This document shows, piece by piece, positions 26,766 through 36,425 of a stretch of DNA of 64,000 bases (position 1 is its first letter; each line of letters opens with the position of its first letter). The stretch is from Methylobacter luteus IMV-B-3098 (lineage in GTDB: Bacteria > Pseudomonadota > Gammaproteobacteria > Methylococcales > Methylomonadaceae), in NCBI RefSeq assembly GCF_000427625.1, contig NZ_ATYJ01000015.1:32626-96625 (forward strand), in the 5' to 3' direction. The position numbers and the translations under genes were made by a program. Below the pieces are notes generated by a model. It was not told the DNA's origin. It ran no database searches and saw nothing but the letters and a program-made list of their open reading frames with translations.

Positions 26766-29302
26766 TCCAGGCACTCGCAATTACAATTGCCGTTCTAGGG
26801 GCCGTCCTGTTGCTCGTCCTGTTTGCCCGTATCCGGGCGGTCGATACCGAACTGAAACTCAAAAAGCATCGTTCGAAAGACGCAGGCCTGGCCGACTTGC
26901 TCAACTATGCCGCTGTGGTCGATGACGGCGTGATTGTGGGTAAAAACGGTTCTTTCATGGCCGCATGGCTGTATAAAGGGGACGACAACGCCAGCAGCAC
27001 CGATGAACAACGAGAAATGATATCGTTCCGCATCAACCAGGCCCTCGTAGGCTTGGGAAATGGCTGGATGCTGCATGTCGATGCTGTACGCCGGCCAGCA
27101 CCTAACTACTCTGAACAAGGGTTGTCGCAATTCCCTGACCCGGTTTCCGCCGCTATTGATGAAGAGCGCCGCAGACTATTCCAACGCCTGGGAACAATGT
27201 ACGAGGGCTATTTCGTATTAACCCTGACATGGTTCCCGCCTGTGCTGGCACAGAGAAAATTTGTCGAACTCATGTTCGATGACAACACGCCAACGCCTGA
27301 CCACAAGGCTCGCACGATGAGCCTAATCGAGCAATTCAAACGGGAAATCGCCAATATCGAAGGGCGATTGTCGGCTGCTGTGAAGCTGACTCGCTTACAT
27401 GGCCAGAAGATCGTTAACGAAGACGGAACGATGGCCACTCATGACGATTTTTTGAGCTGGTTACAATTCTGCATAACCGGCAAACATCATCCCGTACAAT
27501 TGCCCAGCAATCCGATGTACCTGGATGCGTTGATAGGTGGGCAAGAATTACGGGGAGGGGTCGTGCCAAAAATCGGTCGCAACCTCATCCAGGTTGTCGC
27601 TATCGAAGGCTTCCCCTTGGAATCTACGCCGGGAATCATGACCGCCCTGGGGGAGCTGCCATGTGAATACCGTTGGTCATCCCGGTTTATATTCATGGAT
27701 CAGCACGAGGCGGTGAAGCATCTGGACAAGTTCCGCAAGAAGTGGCGGCAGAAGGTTAGGGGCTTCTTCGACCAGGTATTCAACACCAATACCGGGCCGA
27801 TCGATCAGGATGCGCTTTCAATGGTGGAAGACGCGGAAGCGGCCATTGCCGAAGTGAACAGCGGCTTGGTTGCGGCGGGCTATTACACAAGTGCCGTCAT
27901 CCTCATGGATGAAGATCGGACTCGTCTGGAGGCGTCTGCACGCCAGGTAGAAAAGGCCATTAACCGCCTGGGCTTCGCGGCTCGCATCGAGACGACTAAC
28001 ACGATGGATGCCTATCTGGGCAGTTTGCCCGGCCACGGCGTCGAGAACGTGCGTCGTCCGCTCATCAACACGATGAACCTGGCCGATCTGTTGCCGACAT
28101 CCACGATTTGGACGGGCAGCGCAAGCGCACCGTGCCCGTTGTATCCTCCGATGTCGCCGGCGCTCATGCACTGCGTTACTCATGGTGCTACCCCGTTCCG
28201 TCTGAATCTGCATGTGCGCGACCTCGGCCATACCTTCATGTTCGGACCGACCGGCGCAGGCAAATCGACGCACCTGGGCATTATCGCTGCACAACTTCGC
28301 CGCTATGCTGGCATGTCGATCTACGCCTTTGATAAAGGTATGTCTATTTATCCGCTTACCAAGGCCGTTGGCGGCCTGCATTTTTCGGTAGCGGCCGACG
28401 ATGACAATCTGGCCTTCTGTCCGTTGCAGTTTCTCGAAACCAAAGGTGATCGTGCTTGGGCAATGGAATGGATCGACACCATCCTGGCGTTAAACGGGCT
28501 AATTACTACGCCATCGCAGCGCAATGAAATTGGCAATGCCATCATGAGCATGCACGCCAGCGGCGCCCGCACTCTCTCTGAATTCTCTGTAACCATCCAG
28601 GACATAGCCATCCGCGATACGATCAGGCAATACACGGTAGACGGTTCGATGGGCCACTTGCTGGATGCCGAAGAGGACGGGCTGTCACTCTCTGACTTCA
28701 CAGCGTTCGAAATCGAAGAACTGATGAATTTGGGCGAAAAATTTGCGCTGCCGGTTCTGTTGTACCTGTTCCGCCGCATTGAGCGATCGCTGCACGGCCA
28801 GCCGGCCGTCATCATTATGGATGAAGCGTGGCTGATGCTCGGCCATCCGGTGTTTCGGGCCAAGATCCGGGAATGGCTGAAAGTCATGAGAAAGGCGAAT
28901 TGCCTGGTTCTTATGGCAACGCAAAGCCTGTCTGACGCAGCCAATTCGGGCATTCTGGACGTCATCGTTGAATCGACCGCGACCAAGATTTTCCTGCCCA
29001 ACGTTTACGCCCGCGACGAGGATGCGGCTGCCCTATACCGCCGCATGGGCCTCAATGCCCGGCAGATTGAAATTCTGGCGACCGCCATTCCGAAACAGCA
29101 GTATTACTACGTTTCCGAGCATGGCCGCCGGCTCTATGACCTTGCCTTGGGACCTTTAGCCTTGGCCTTTGTCGGTGCATCAGACAAGGAATCCGTTACA
29201 ACCATCAAAAACCTGGAAGCCAAATTCGGCAATCAGTGGGTTCATGAATGGCTTGCTGGGCGAGGCCTGAATCTCAATGACTACCTGGAGTCCATAAGAT
29301 GA
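26762..29302 (+). CDS. trbE: TrbE, VirB4-type ATPase
   Basis: An 846-residue ATPase, the largest motor of the mating apparatus. An N-terminal membrane segment (ALAITIAVLGAVLLLVLFAR) is followed by the VirB4 N-domain. The C-terminal motor has Walker A FGPTGAGKSTH near 494, Walker B VIIMDEAWLML near 683 and the LVLMATQSLSDA motif. Length matches RP4 TrbE. Both gene ends overlap their neighbours by 4 bases. Confidence 0.96.
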   Translation: MIQALAITIAVLGAVLLLVLFARIRAVDTELKLKKHRSKDAGLADLLNYAAVVDDGVIVGKNGSFMAAWLYKGDDNASSTDEQREMISFRINQALVGLGNGWMLHVDAVRRPAPNYSEQGLSQFPDPVSAAIDEERRRLFQRLGTMYEGYFVLTLTWFPPVLAQRKFVELMFDDNTPTPDHKARTMSLIEQFKREIANIEGRLSAAVKLTRLHGQKIVNEDGTMATHDDFLSWLQFCITGKHHPVQLPSNPMYLDALIGGQELRGGVVPKIGRNLIQVVAIEGFPLESTPGIMTALGELPCEYRWSSRFIFMDQHEAVKHLDKFRKKWRQKVRGFFDQVFNTNTGPIDQDALSMVEDAEAAIAEVNSGLVAAGYYTSAVILMDEDRTRLEASARQVEKAINRLGFAARIETTNTMDAYLGSLPGHGVENVRRPLINTMNLADLLPTSTIWTGSASAPCPLYPPMSPALMHCVTHGATPFRLNLHVRDLGHTFMFGPTGAGKSTHLGIIAAQLRRYAGMSIYAFDKGMSIYPLTKAVGGLHFSVAADDDNLAFCPLQFLETKGDRAWAMEWIDTILALNGLITTPSQRNEIGNAIMSMHASGARTLSEFSVTIQDIAIRDTIRQYTVDGSMGHLLDAEEDGLSLSDFTAFEIEELMNLGEKFALPVLLYLFRRIERSLHGQPAVIIMDEAWLMLGHPVFRAKIREWLKVMRKANCLVLMATQSLSDAANSGILDVIVESTATKIFLPNVYARDEDAAALYRRMGLNARQIEILATAIPKQQYYYVSEHGRRLYDLALGPLALAFVGASDKESVTTIKNLEAKFGNQWVHEWLAGRGLNLNDYLESIR

Positions 29303-30027
29303 ATCTTTTCAAGAAAAAACCAGCCGACTCTCAGTCTCTCAAGAAACCGATGAAAGGCGAGGACAATAACCCGTATTTAGCCGCCCGGCGCACATGGAAC
29401 GAGCATGTCGGTTCTGTCGTGTCGTCACTGCAAACCTGGCAGGTGGTCGGCATTCTTTCGCTCTTGATCGCTTTAGCCGGTGTCGGCGGAGTCATTCATG
29501 TAGGCAGTCAATCCAAGTTCATCCCTTATGTCATCGAGGTTGACAAGCACGGCCAGACCGTCGTTGTCGGACCAGTGGCGGCCAGCTCTAAAGCTGATCC
29601 GCGCGTTATTCACGCCTCTGTAGCCGATTTCATCACGTATGCCCGTATGGTCACGCCTGATGTGGCATTACAGCGAAAAGCGGTATTTCGCGTGTATTCA
29701 ATGCTATCACCTAATGATGCGGCGACCCAGAAGATGAACGAATGGCTGAACGGCACGCCGGACTCCAGCCCATTCAAGCGTGCAGTGAAGGAAATGGTTA
29801 GCGTCGAAATCAAGTCGGTGCTGCCACAATCACCTGATACTTGGCAGGTTGAATGGGTAGAAACCACTCGTGACCGTCAAGGCGTCCTGAAAGACAATCC
29901 GGTGAACATGCGGGCATTAGTCAATGTTTACACCATCGAACCCACATCACAGACAACAGACGAGCAATTACGCAATAACCCGTTAGGTATCTTTGTACGT
30001 GATTTCTCCTGGTCAATCATCCCTTGA
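29299..30027 (+). CDS. trbF: TrbF, VirB8-like channel protein
   Basis: A 242-residue bitopic inner-membrane protein: a cytoplasmic head, one membrane segment at about 50-70 (VVGILSLLIALAGVGGVIHV), and a periplasmic NTF2-like VirB8 domain (FIPYVIEVDKHGQTVVV, WQVEWVETTRDRQG). It links the channel base to the core complex. It starts within the trbE stop (ATGA). Confidence 0.95.
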   Translation: MNLFKKKPADSQSLKKPMKGEDNNPYLAARRTWNEHVGSVVSSLQTWQVVGILSLLIALAGVGGVIHVGSQSKFIPYVIEVDKHGQTVVVGPVAASSKADPRVIHASVADFITYARMVTPDVALQRKAVFRVYSMLSPNDAATQKMNEWLNGTPDSSPFKRAVKEMVSVEIKSVLPQSPDTWQVEWVETTRDRQGVLKDNPVNMRALVNVYTIEPTSQTTDEQLRNNPLGIFVRDFSWSIIP

Positions 30028-30045
30028 TTAAAGAGATCATCCACC

Positions 30046-30945
30046 ATGAAAAAACAAATTATCACTAACATCCTGGCCGCCGCTATGGCCGTGTCGGAGC
30101 CGGTCCTGGCCGCCCCTGACGACGATCTGGCCGACAAGTATTTCTCCAAAAACAACCCGACACTGACCGCGCAAGAAAAGGCGGCAATCGCCATTGCCAA
30201 ACGATGGGAAGCGGGCGCATCTACCGGCCTGAATCCAGTACCCGGCTCCAACGGGGCAATCCATTTCCTGTACGGCGCACAGCAGCCCAGCATCGTTTGC
30301 GCAGTCCTTCAGGTATGTGACGTGGCGCTACAGGCTGGGGAGCTGGTCAATTCTATCCATCTAGGAGATACGGCCCGTTGGACAGTGGAGCCGGCCATTA
30401 CTGGCAGCGGCTCAGCCGAAACGCAACATCTCATCATCAAACCGATGGATGTGGGACTGGAAACCAGCCTGGTCGTGACTACAAACCGCCGCACTTATCA
30501 CTTTAAGCTGCGTTCGCATCGCACTCAGTATATGCCACAGGTTGCATTCACATACCCGGAAGATGCTCTGGCAAAGTGGGATGCGATTCGATCCTACAAA
30601 ACACAAGAGCGCGAACAAAAAACCATCCCGCAAACCGGCGAGTATCTGGGCGATCTGAACTTCGACTATGATCTGGACGGTGATGCGGCCTGGATGCCGG
30701 TACGTGTCTTTAACGATGGCAGCAAAACTATCCTACAGATGCCGGAGGCGATGGCCCAGACCGAAGCGCCAACCTTACTGGTCATGCGCAAAGAGGGCGG
30801 CCTGTTCACGGATGACGAAACCGTTATGGTCAATTACCGTGTCCAAGGCGACCGCTACATCGTTGATACTGTCTTTGACAAGGCAATCCTGATTGCCGGC
30901 GTTGGCGACGGCCAAGACCGTGTGACCATCACTCGGAGGAAGTAA
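30046..30945 (+). CDS. trbG: TrbG, VirB9-like core protein
   Basis: A 299-residue periplasmic protein. A signal peptide ends near VLAAPDD (about residue 22). The VirB9/CagX motifs are IHLGDTARWTVEPAITG and HLIIKPMDVGLETSLVVTTN, with a C-terminal beta domain (NYRVQGDRYIVDTVFDKAIL). It forms the outer core ring with TrbI and TrbH. RBS-like GAGATC is weak but the start is fixed by the signal peptide. Confidence 0.95.
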   Translation: MKKQIITNILAAAMAVSEPVLAAPDDDLADKYFSKNNPTLTAQEKAAIAIAKRWEAGASTGLNPVPGSNGAIHFLYGAQQPSIVCAVLQVCDVALQAGELVNSIHLGDTARWTVEPAITGSGSAETQHLIIKPMDVGLETSLVVTTNRRTYHFKLRSHRTQYMPQVAFTYPEDALAKWDAIRSYKTQEREQKTIPQTGEYLGDLNFDYDLDGDAAWMPVRVFNDGSKTILQMPEAMAQTEAPTLLVMRKEGGLFTDDETVMVNYRVQGDRYIVDTVFDKAILIAGVGDGQDRVTITRRK

Positions 30946-30947
30946 CT

Positions 30948-31397
30948 ATGCGCAGAATATCTTTCCCGGCGTTGGCCACGCTTACCATCGTTCTTACAGG
31001 ATGCGCTACCTCGCCGTATGGCAACTATCTGACATCCGCCTCAGTAGATCAACAGAAACTTGCCAGCGAAGCGGTAGAGCAACTCGCCACGTTATGGCCG
31101 CCGGCAAAAACACGGCTTGAACTGAAACAAGCCACGCAGGATGCGTTCGGTATTGCCCTGACCAAGGGCTTGCGTGAACGCGGATATGCCGTCATGGAGT
31201 TCAGCCCTAAACAAACCGCTCCTTCTCATGCTTCGGATGCGCACGTACTGCCTTTGTGTTATGTGCTCAACCAGGTAAAGAGCGGCACCTCAAACCTATA
31301 TCAATTGACGCTATTAGTTGGGACCGAATCAATTACCCGCCCGTATCTAGAGCAAAACGGCACTGTGGTTCCGGGCTATTGGACACATAAGGAGTAA
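30948..31397 (+). CDS. trbH: TrbH, outer-membrane lipoprotein of the core complex
   Basis: A 149-residue lipoprotein. The signal peptide ends in the lipobox LTGC (Cys19), giving an acylated mature protein; it plays the VirB7-like role in the core complex. It starts 2 bases after trbG and ends 4 bases before trbI. No other motif is recognised. Confidence 0.9.
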   Translation: MRRISFPALATLTIVLTGCATSPYGNYLTSASVDQQKLASEAVEQLATLWPPAKTRLELKQATQDAFGIALTKGLRERGYAVMEFSPKQTAPSHASDAHVLPLCYVLNQVKSGTSNLYQLTLLVGTESITRPYLEQNGTVVPGYWTHKE

Positions 31398-31401
31398 GAT
31401 C

Positions 31402-32778
31402 ATGACCGGAACTGAAGAACCTGATCACATGGACCCAGACGCATCACCGAGCGCAGGGGTGCGCCGTGTCAACAACCTGCCGATGTACATACTCGGCGGT
31501 GTATTGATGGCGTTTCTTGTCATGATGGGCTTAGTGGCAGCGGACCGCGCTGCCCAGCAAAACAAGGAAGAAAAAGTGCCAAATCAGAGCAAAGGCAACA
31601 CATCTATGTTTGCTAAAGAAATAGCCGGCGATCGAATGAGCGGACTGATTGAGCCGTTGAAGCCACCTGCCGAAATCTACATACCGAAGGTTGAGCCGGT
31701 GCTAATTGCACGGCCGGATAACCTGGATGCGCCACCGAAACCACCATCACCACCAGCTGAACAGGTGCCGGATGATGAGGCAGAGCGCATCCGCCAGGCA
31801 AAGCTGCAAATGTTCCAAGATGCCGTGAAAGCAAAAACTGGCGTACAAGTTGTGGCTCCTCGCAGTTCCGGGTCGGCAATTAGCACTGATACACCAAAAA
31901 CCCGCGAGGAAATGCTGGTCCGCTTAGCGGCAGTGCGACAGCAACTCGCCGATAATGATGCACAGAAAGAAGATCCAACAACCGCATTTAAAAGACGCCT
32001 AGCTCTTATTCGTAGCATGGGGCCCGGTGGCGGAACGACTTCTGGCGCTTCTACCCCGTCACTGTTGCAGACATCAACCGATGATGCTGATACGACCGCT
32101 GGCGGTAGCGGTAATAGCTACTCGCAATTCGCGGGCGGCGATGGCGACCGTTGGGAGCTTGGCTCTAAAACAGAGGCACCGCGTTCACCGTATGAGCTAC
32201 GGGCCGGCTTTGTCGTCCCTGCAACGCTCATTTCCGGCATTAACTCAGACCTGCCGGGACAAATCATGGCGCAGGTGGCGCAGAACGTGTATGACACACC
32301 GATTGGGAAATATCTCTTAATTCCCCAAGGATCGCGGCTAGTAGGTACGTATTCGAGCGACGTGGCCTATGGTCAAGCTCGCGCCCTTGTGGCTTGGCAA
32401 CGCATTGTATTCCCCGACGGGAAAGCGCTGGATATTGGGGCGATGCCGGGAGGAGATAACGCCGGATACGCCGGATTTAATGACCTGGAGAATCATCATT
32501 ATTTCCGTTTATTCGGTTCAGCACTTTTGATGTCGGCTGTGACTGCAGCCACATCCTATAGTCAACGTCAAGATCAGGGAACATTCTTTGGCAGGCAGGA
32601 TGCCGGCACTGCACTAAGCGAGGCGCTGGGTCAGCAGCTCGGCCAGGTCACCGCCCAATTGATTGCGAAAAACATGAACATTGCCCCAACCCTGGAAATC
32701 CGTCCAGGTTACCGTTTCAATGTAATCGTCACTAAAGACATGACGTTTTCCAAGCCTTATCAATCATTTGATTATTAA
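31402..32778 (+). CDS. trbI: TrbI, VirB10-like core protein
   Basis: A 458-residue protein that spans the envelope. A cytoplasmic N-terminus is followed by one membrane segment (MYILGGVLMAFLVMMGLVAA), a Pro-rich periplasmic stretch (KPPSPPAEQVPDDEA) and the VirB10 beta-barrel (LRAGFVVPATLISGINSDLP, GKYLLIPQGSRLVGTY). The C-terminus RPGYRFNVIVTKDMTF is the family end. The ATG sits after a TAAGGAGTAAGATC ribosome site. Confidence 0.96.
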   Translation: MTGTEEPDHMDPDASPSAGVRRVNNLPMYILGGVLMAFLVMMGLVAADRAAQQNKEEKVPNQSKGNTSMFAKEIAGDRMSGLIEPLKPPAEIYIPKVEPVLIARPDNLDAPPKPPSPPAEQVPDDEAERIRQAKLQMFQDAVKAKTGVQVVAPRSSGSAISTDTPKTREEMLVRLAAVRQQLADNDAQKEDPTTAFKRRLALIRSMGPGGGTTSGASTPSLLQTSTDDADTTAGGSGNSYSQFAGGDGDRWELGSKTEAPRSPYELRAGFVVPATLISGINSDLPGQIMAQVAQNVYDTPIGKYLLIPQGSRLVGTYSSDVAYGQARALVAWQRIVFPDGKALDIGAMPGGDNAGYAGFNDLENHHYFRLFGSALLMSAVTAATSYSQRQDQGTFFGRQDAGTALSEALGQQLGQVTAQLIAKNMNIAPTLEIRPGYRFNVIVTKDMTFSKPYQSFDY

Positions 32779-32789
32779 CGCCAAGAGAA

Positions 32790-33560
32790 ATGAAGATGAA
32801 AATAAAATCAAAAAATTTAGCCGCTAAAATTGCGCTGAGTCTAGCAGTGGGGTTGATTTCTATACCGGCAAACGCCGGAATCCCTGTCGGTGACGCTCCA
32901 GTCTTTGGGACAACAGGAGCAGATGCTGTATCGAATGCCGAACAAGTGATCAAGCAGATATATGAGTATGAAACTCAGTTGCACCAGTACGAAGATCAAC
33001 TAAAAAACACGCTGGCTCCGGCAGCCTATATCTGGGATCAAGCTCAGTCCACGATTGACAACTTGATGAGCGCCACTGACACGCTGAACTATTATAAGAC
33101 CCAACTCGGCAGCATTGATTCCTACCTAAGCAAGTTTGGAGACGTGGCTTATTACCGTGGATCGCCGTGTTACTCGGCTGAAGGGTGCTCCGATGCTGAA
33201 CGTGCTGCGATGGAAGAAAACCGAATTCTGGCTTCCGAGTCGCAAAAAAAAGCCAATGATGCGCTTTTTCGAGGCTTGGATAGACAGCAGGATGCGCTCA
33301 AGGCCGATTCCCGCCGACTTGAGCAACTTCAAGCAGCCGCACAAAACGCAACCGGCAGGATGGAGGCCATTCAGTTTGCTAATCAGCTTGCCAGTCAGCA
33401 AGCAAATCAACTTCTGCAAATACGCGGCCTTTTGATCGCTCAGCAAAATGCAATTACCACTCGCAACCAGGCTTTGGCGGATCGCGAAGCTCAGGAAGCG
33501 GCCTCGGCCACACAGCTGCGCATGGGCAGCTATCGTGCCAGCCCAGAACGAATTTGGTAA
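32790..33560 (+). CDS. trbJ: TrbJ, VirB5-like pilus-associated protein
   Basis: A 256-residue secreted protein with a signal peptide ending near NAGIP and long amphipathic helices rich in Gln and Ala after it (YEYETQLHQYEDQLKN, and the Gln-rich stretch near 185-215), as in TrbJ/VirB5. It contains CYSAEGCSD, likely a disulphide loop. A KorB operator lies in the codons just after the start. RP4 TrbJ is the same length class. Confidence 0.93.
   Translation: MKMKIKSKNLAAKIALSLAVGLISIPANAGIPVGDAPVFGTTGADAVSNAEQVIKQIYEYETQLHQYEDQLKNTLAPAAYIWDQAQSTIDNLMSATDTLNYYKTQLGSIDSYLSKFGDVAYYRGSPCYSAEGCSDAERAAMEENRILASESQKKANDALFRGLDRQQDALKADSRRLEQLQAAAQNATGRMEAIQFANQLASQQANQLLQIRGLLIAQQNAITTRNQALADREAQEAASATQLRMGSYRASPERIW
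32816..32828. promoter_or_regulatory. KorB operator (OB) inside the 5' end of trbJ
   Basis: Exact TTTAGCCGCTAAA 26 bases into trbJ, in the middle of the Tra2 operon. It may mark a KorB-controlled internal promoter, or a roadblock. Confidence 0.8.
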
Positions 33561-33572
33561 AGGGGGACATTG

Positions 33573-33794
33573 ATGAAACCCAATAAGACTTTGCTTTTCG
33601 TTCTTTTGGCGGCTTTGATCACCTCATGTTCCCCTGACATTCCGACACAGGAAATGCCGACAGTCAACGATGAGAACTGCAAGCCTGAGAATATAAAAAA
33701 AATCAGTGACAAGGGCACCCAGCAAAAATTCGCCTCGAAATGCCTACGTCGCCCCGTCAGCGATTTCAAGCCTAGTGAAAAACGCGAGTGGTGA
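33573..33794 (+). CDS. trbK: TrbK, entry-exclusion lipoprotein
   Basis: A 73-residue small lipoprotein with lipobox ITSC (Cys19). In RP4, TrbK in the recipient's membrane blocks entry of a related plasmid. The ATG has AGGGGGA about 6 bases upstream; a TTG one codon earlier is not needed. The C-terminal Cys and Lys-rich part (KFASKCLRRPV) fits TrbK proteins. It lies between trbJ and trbL as expected. Confidence 0.88.
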   Translation: MKPNKTLLFVLLAALITSCSPDIPTQEMPTVNDENCKPENIKKISDKGTQQKFASKCLRRPVSDFKPSEKREW

Positions 33795-33803
33795 GGTAGG
33801 GAT

Positions 33804-35507
33804 ATGAGAATGCCAGCCAAGCTAAAAAAAGCTGTGTTACTGATATTCCTGTGCGCGGCTCTCTTTGCGCTCGATGCTCACGCAGCCATAGACAATGCCG
33901 GCGTCATGGATAACGTTCTGGATCGTTATTCAGCAGCAGCGGCGGGTTGGGCGGATGTCATTACCAACGCTGCATCATGGCTTTTTTGGACGCTCGTACT
34001 CATTTCGATGGTATGGACGTTCGGAATGATGGCTTTGCGTAGAGCTGACATTAGTGAGTTTTTCGCTGAGCTTACTCGCTTCACGATCTTTACTGGCTTT
34101 TTCTGGTGGCTCCTGATCAATGGACCTTATTTTGCCTCCTCGATCTACAGGTCACTGCGGCAACTCGCCGGTACCGCTACCGGCCTCGGTCACGGTCTAT
34201 CACCGTCGGGAATTGTTGATATCGGCTTTGAAATCTTCGACAACATGTTGGACCAGTCTTCGGTTTGGTCGCCAGTAGACAGCGCGGTTGGCATCCTGAT
34301 GGCGTTGGGGATTCTCGTCATCCTGGCGTTGGTTTCGATAAACATGCTCCTGCTCCTGGTGGCGGGCTGGATACTGGCCTATGGCGGCGTGTTCTTCCTG
34401 GGCTTCGGTGGATCTAGGTGGACTACGGACATGGCAATCAACTACTACAAGACTGTCTTGGGCGTGGCTGCACAGCTCATGGCAATGGTGCTCCTGGTAG
34501 GCATCGGCAAGACCTTCCTGGATGATTACTACAACAGCATGAGCGTGGGCATCAGCATCAAAGAAATGGGTGTCTTACTGATAGTAACGATCATACTGCT
34601 AGTCCTGGTCAACAAAATTCCATCCCTTATAGCCGGAATCATCACCGGTGCCAGTGTCGGCGGTGCCGGCATCGGAAGCTTTGGCGCAGGTGTGGCGCTT
34701 GGAGCGGTCGGCATGGCGACCGCAGCGGCGGCCACTGGTGGAGCCGCTATCGCGGCTGGTGCGTCCTCAGCCGCCGGTGGTGTGGCGGCAATCAAGGCTG
34801 CTTTTTCGAAGGCCAGTGAAAATGTGGCAAATGGCACGGACATTCTTTCGAGATTCGGCGGTGCCTCAGAGGGAGGTAGTTTGTCCATTAGCGGTGGTGA
34901 CAACAGCAGTATTGGCGGCACACCTTTCGCACAAGCCGCGGGTTTCGCCAGCGGCGCCCAGCTGAGCGGAGGCTCATCCGAATTTAGTTCACTTAACTCA
35001 GACAGCTCAAAGAATGACAAGGCTGAAGGAAAGGACACCAAGGGCAAAACTGAAAGTGGTATCGACCAAGGCAAGGCCAGCAATTTTGAGCAGCAAGGCG
35101 TATCGAACGGCAATGCCAAAAATAGCGGTTCTAGCGATCAACAAACCACTTCTCCTGACAGCCCAAGCATGTTGGCTTCTGTCGCCAAGGCCGCCGGCAC
35201 TGCCGGGCGAATTGCGGCTGATGCAACAGCCAATCTGGCGCAAGGAGTGACTGAAGTGGCCAAGGCGAAGGCGGCCAGCATGACGGATGCGGCAATGGAG
35301 CGTATTGCCGAAACTACAGGAGGAAAGATTGCGGCCGCTATCAACGAACAGAGCAGCGCCAACGTAATGGATATGCAAGTGCCGCAACAGCAGACCACCC
35401 CGACCTTTGGCAACAACAGCCTGGCTTCGGCGGAATTCCATATAGATGATCCCGAGTCTGAAGTTACAGCTTTCCGTGATCGCGATAACAACCGTTCCAT
35501 CCTATAG
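33804..35507 (+). CDS. trbL: TrbL, VirB6-like polytopic channel protein
   Basis: A 567-residue inner-membrane protein. A signal peptide is followed by at least five membrane segments up to about residue 310. The C-terminal 250 residues are a Gly, Ser, Ala, Asn-rich hydrophilic tail of the kind seen in RP4 TrbL, probably facing the periplasm or channel. It is placed between trbK and trbM. It may influence entry exclusion specificity together with TrbK. Confidence 0.94.
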   Translation: MRMPAKLKKAVLLIFLCAALFALDAHAAIDNAGVMDNVLDRYSAAAAGWADVITNAASWLFWTLVLISMVWTFGMMALRRADISEFFAELTRFTIFTGFFWWLLINGPYFASSIYRSLRQLAGTATGLGHGLSPSGIVDIGFEIFDNMLDQSSVWSPVDSAVGILMALGILVILALVSINMLLLLVAGWILAYGGVFFLGFGGSRWTTDMAINYYKTVLGVAAQLMAMVLLVGIGKTFLDDYYNSMSVGISIKEMGVLLIVTIILLVLVNKIPSLIAGIITGASVGGAGIGSFGAGVALGAVGMATAAAATGGAAIAAGASSAAGGVAAIKAAFSKASENVANGTDILSRFGGASEGGSLSISGGDNSSIGGTPFAQAAGFASGAQLSGGSSEFSSLNSDSSKNDKAEGKDTKGKTESGIDQGKASNFEQQGVSNGNAKNSGSSDQQTTSPDSPSMLASVAKAAGTAGRIAADATANLAQGVTEVAKAKAASMTDAAMERIAETTGGKIAAAINEQSSANVMDMQVPQQQTTPTFGNNSLASAEFHIDDPESEVTAFRDRDNNRSIL

Positions 35508-35517
35508 GAAGAAATTC

Positions 35518-35826
35518 ATGAAAAAAATATCTATTACCGTTGTTCTAGCCGCGCTGTTACTGGCGCAGCCAACTCATGCAAGGGATTCATGCAAGACGAT
35601 GCTTTGTATGGCCGGCATGTTCCAAGGGGTGGGTGTCGTTGATAATTGCGAAGATGCGGTTCGCGACTACTTCAGTATTGTCAGATTCGACCATCATCAC
35701 CGCTTTAAGCCAGGCGATACAAAACGTGACCGAGGCAACTTCCTCGGCGGTTGCAAATTTGATCCAGAAGGATGGGCCTCGAAAATCAATAATGCTTATG
35801 GCACTACCCGGGGCTTTGGATTCTAA
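35518..35826 (+). CDS. trbM: TrbM, periplasmic transfer protein
   Basis: A 102-residue secreted protein with a signal peptide ending near THARDSCK. The mature part has paired cysteines (CKTMLCMAG, NCEDAVRDYFS, GGCKFDPEG) that match the TrbM pattern. I chose ATG 35518 because AGGAAG lies upstream and it begins the signal peptide; an upstream frame overlaps trbL. The function in transfer is not defined. Confidence 0.9.
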   Translation: MKKISITVVLAALLLAQPTHARDSCKTMLCMAGMFQGVGVVDNCEDAVRDYFSIVRFDHHHRFKPGDTKRDRGNFLGGCKFDPEGWASKINNAYGTTRGFGF

Positions 35827-36425
35827 TGGTATTCACCGATTTGCCTCCACAAATACAAGAGCGCGTTGTATGCTCGATCTCGGCAGCCATCAAATACAAA
35901 ATCCCAGCCAACATCATGCTGGCCGTGGCTGAGAAAGAAGCGGGAAAACCGGGACAATGGGTACGAAACACAAATGGCACTCATGATGTGGGCGCAATGC
36001 AATTCAACACCTCGTATCTGTCTGATCTTAGCCGATACGGCATCACGGCGAATGATGTAGCGGCCGCAGGCTGCTATGCGTTTGACTTGGCTGCCTGGCG
36101 CTTGCGGGTGCACATTCGCAATGATAAAGGCGATATATGGACGAAAGCAGCCAATTACCATTCTCGCACACATAAGTACAATACTATCTATCGTACCGAT
36201 CTCATGCGCAAGGCGGCCAAGTGGGCGGATTGGCTTGAGGCCCATTTCGTGACGCTGGATGTGAATCAAGCGGACGCAATACCCACAATGCCGATTAGGC
36301 TAGTCTCGCAGCAACCTATCCAGGCTCCAGCCAAGAAACTGCCAGCAATGGCTCAAACTGCAAAGTTTACTGGCTATGTGCCCCGACAAATTTCCTTCAT
36401 CACTAAGAGTAAGAGCTTCAAATGA
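35826..36425 (+). CDS. trbN: TrbN, lytic transglycosylase (VirB1-like)
   Basis: A 199-residue protein with an SLT-type fold. Motifs are ANIMLAVAEKEAGKPGQW, whose Glu is the likely acid catalyst, and GTHDVGAMQFNTSYL, the family substrate motif. It would open peptidoglycan for the mating channel. No signal peptide is visible at the chosen ATG, which overlaps the trbM stop by one base (TAATG); export may depend on the apparatus. Confidence 0.92.
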   Translation: MVFTDLPPQIQERVVCSISAAIKYKIPANIMLAVAEKEAGKPGQWVRNTNGTHDVGAMQFNTSYLSDLSRYGITANDVAAAGCYAFDLAAWRLRVHIRNDKGDIWTKAANYHSRTHKYNTIYRTDLMRKAAKWADWLEAHFVTLDVNQADAIPTMPIRLVSQQPIQAPAKKLPAMAQTAKFTGYVPRQISFITKSKSFK

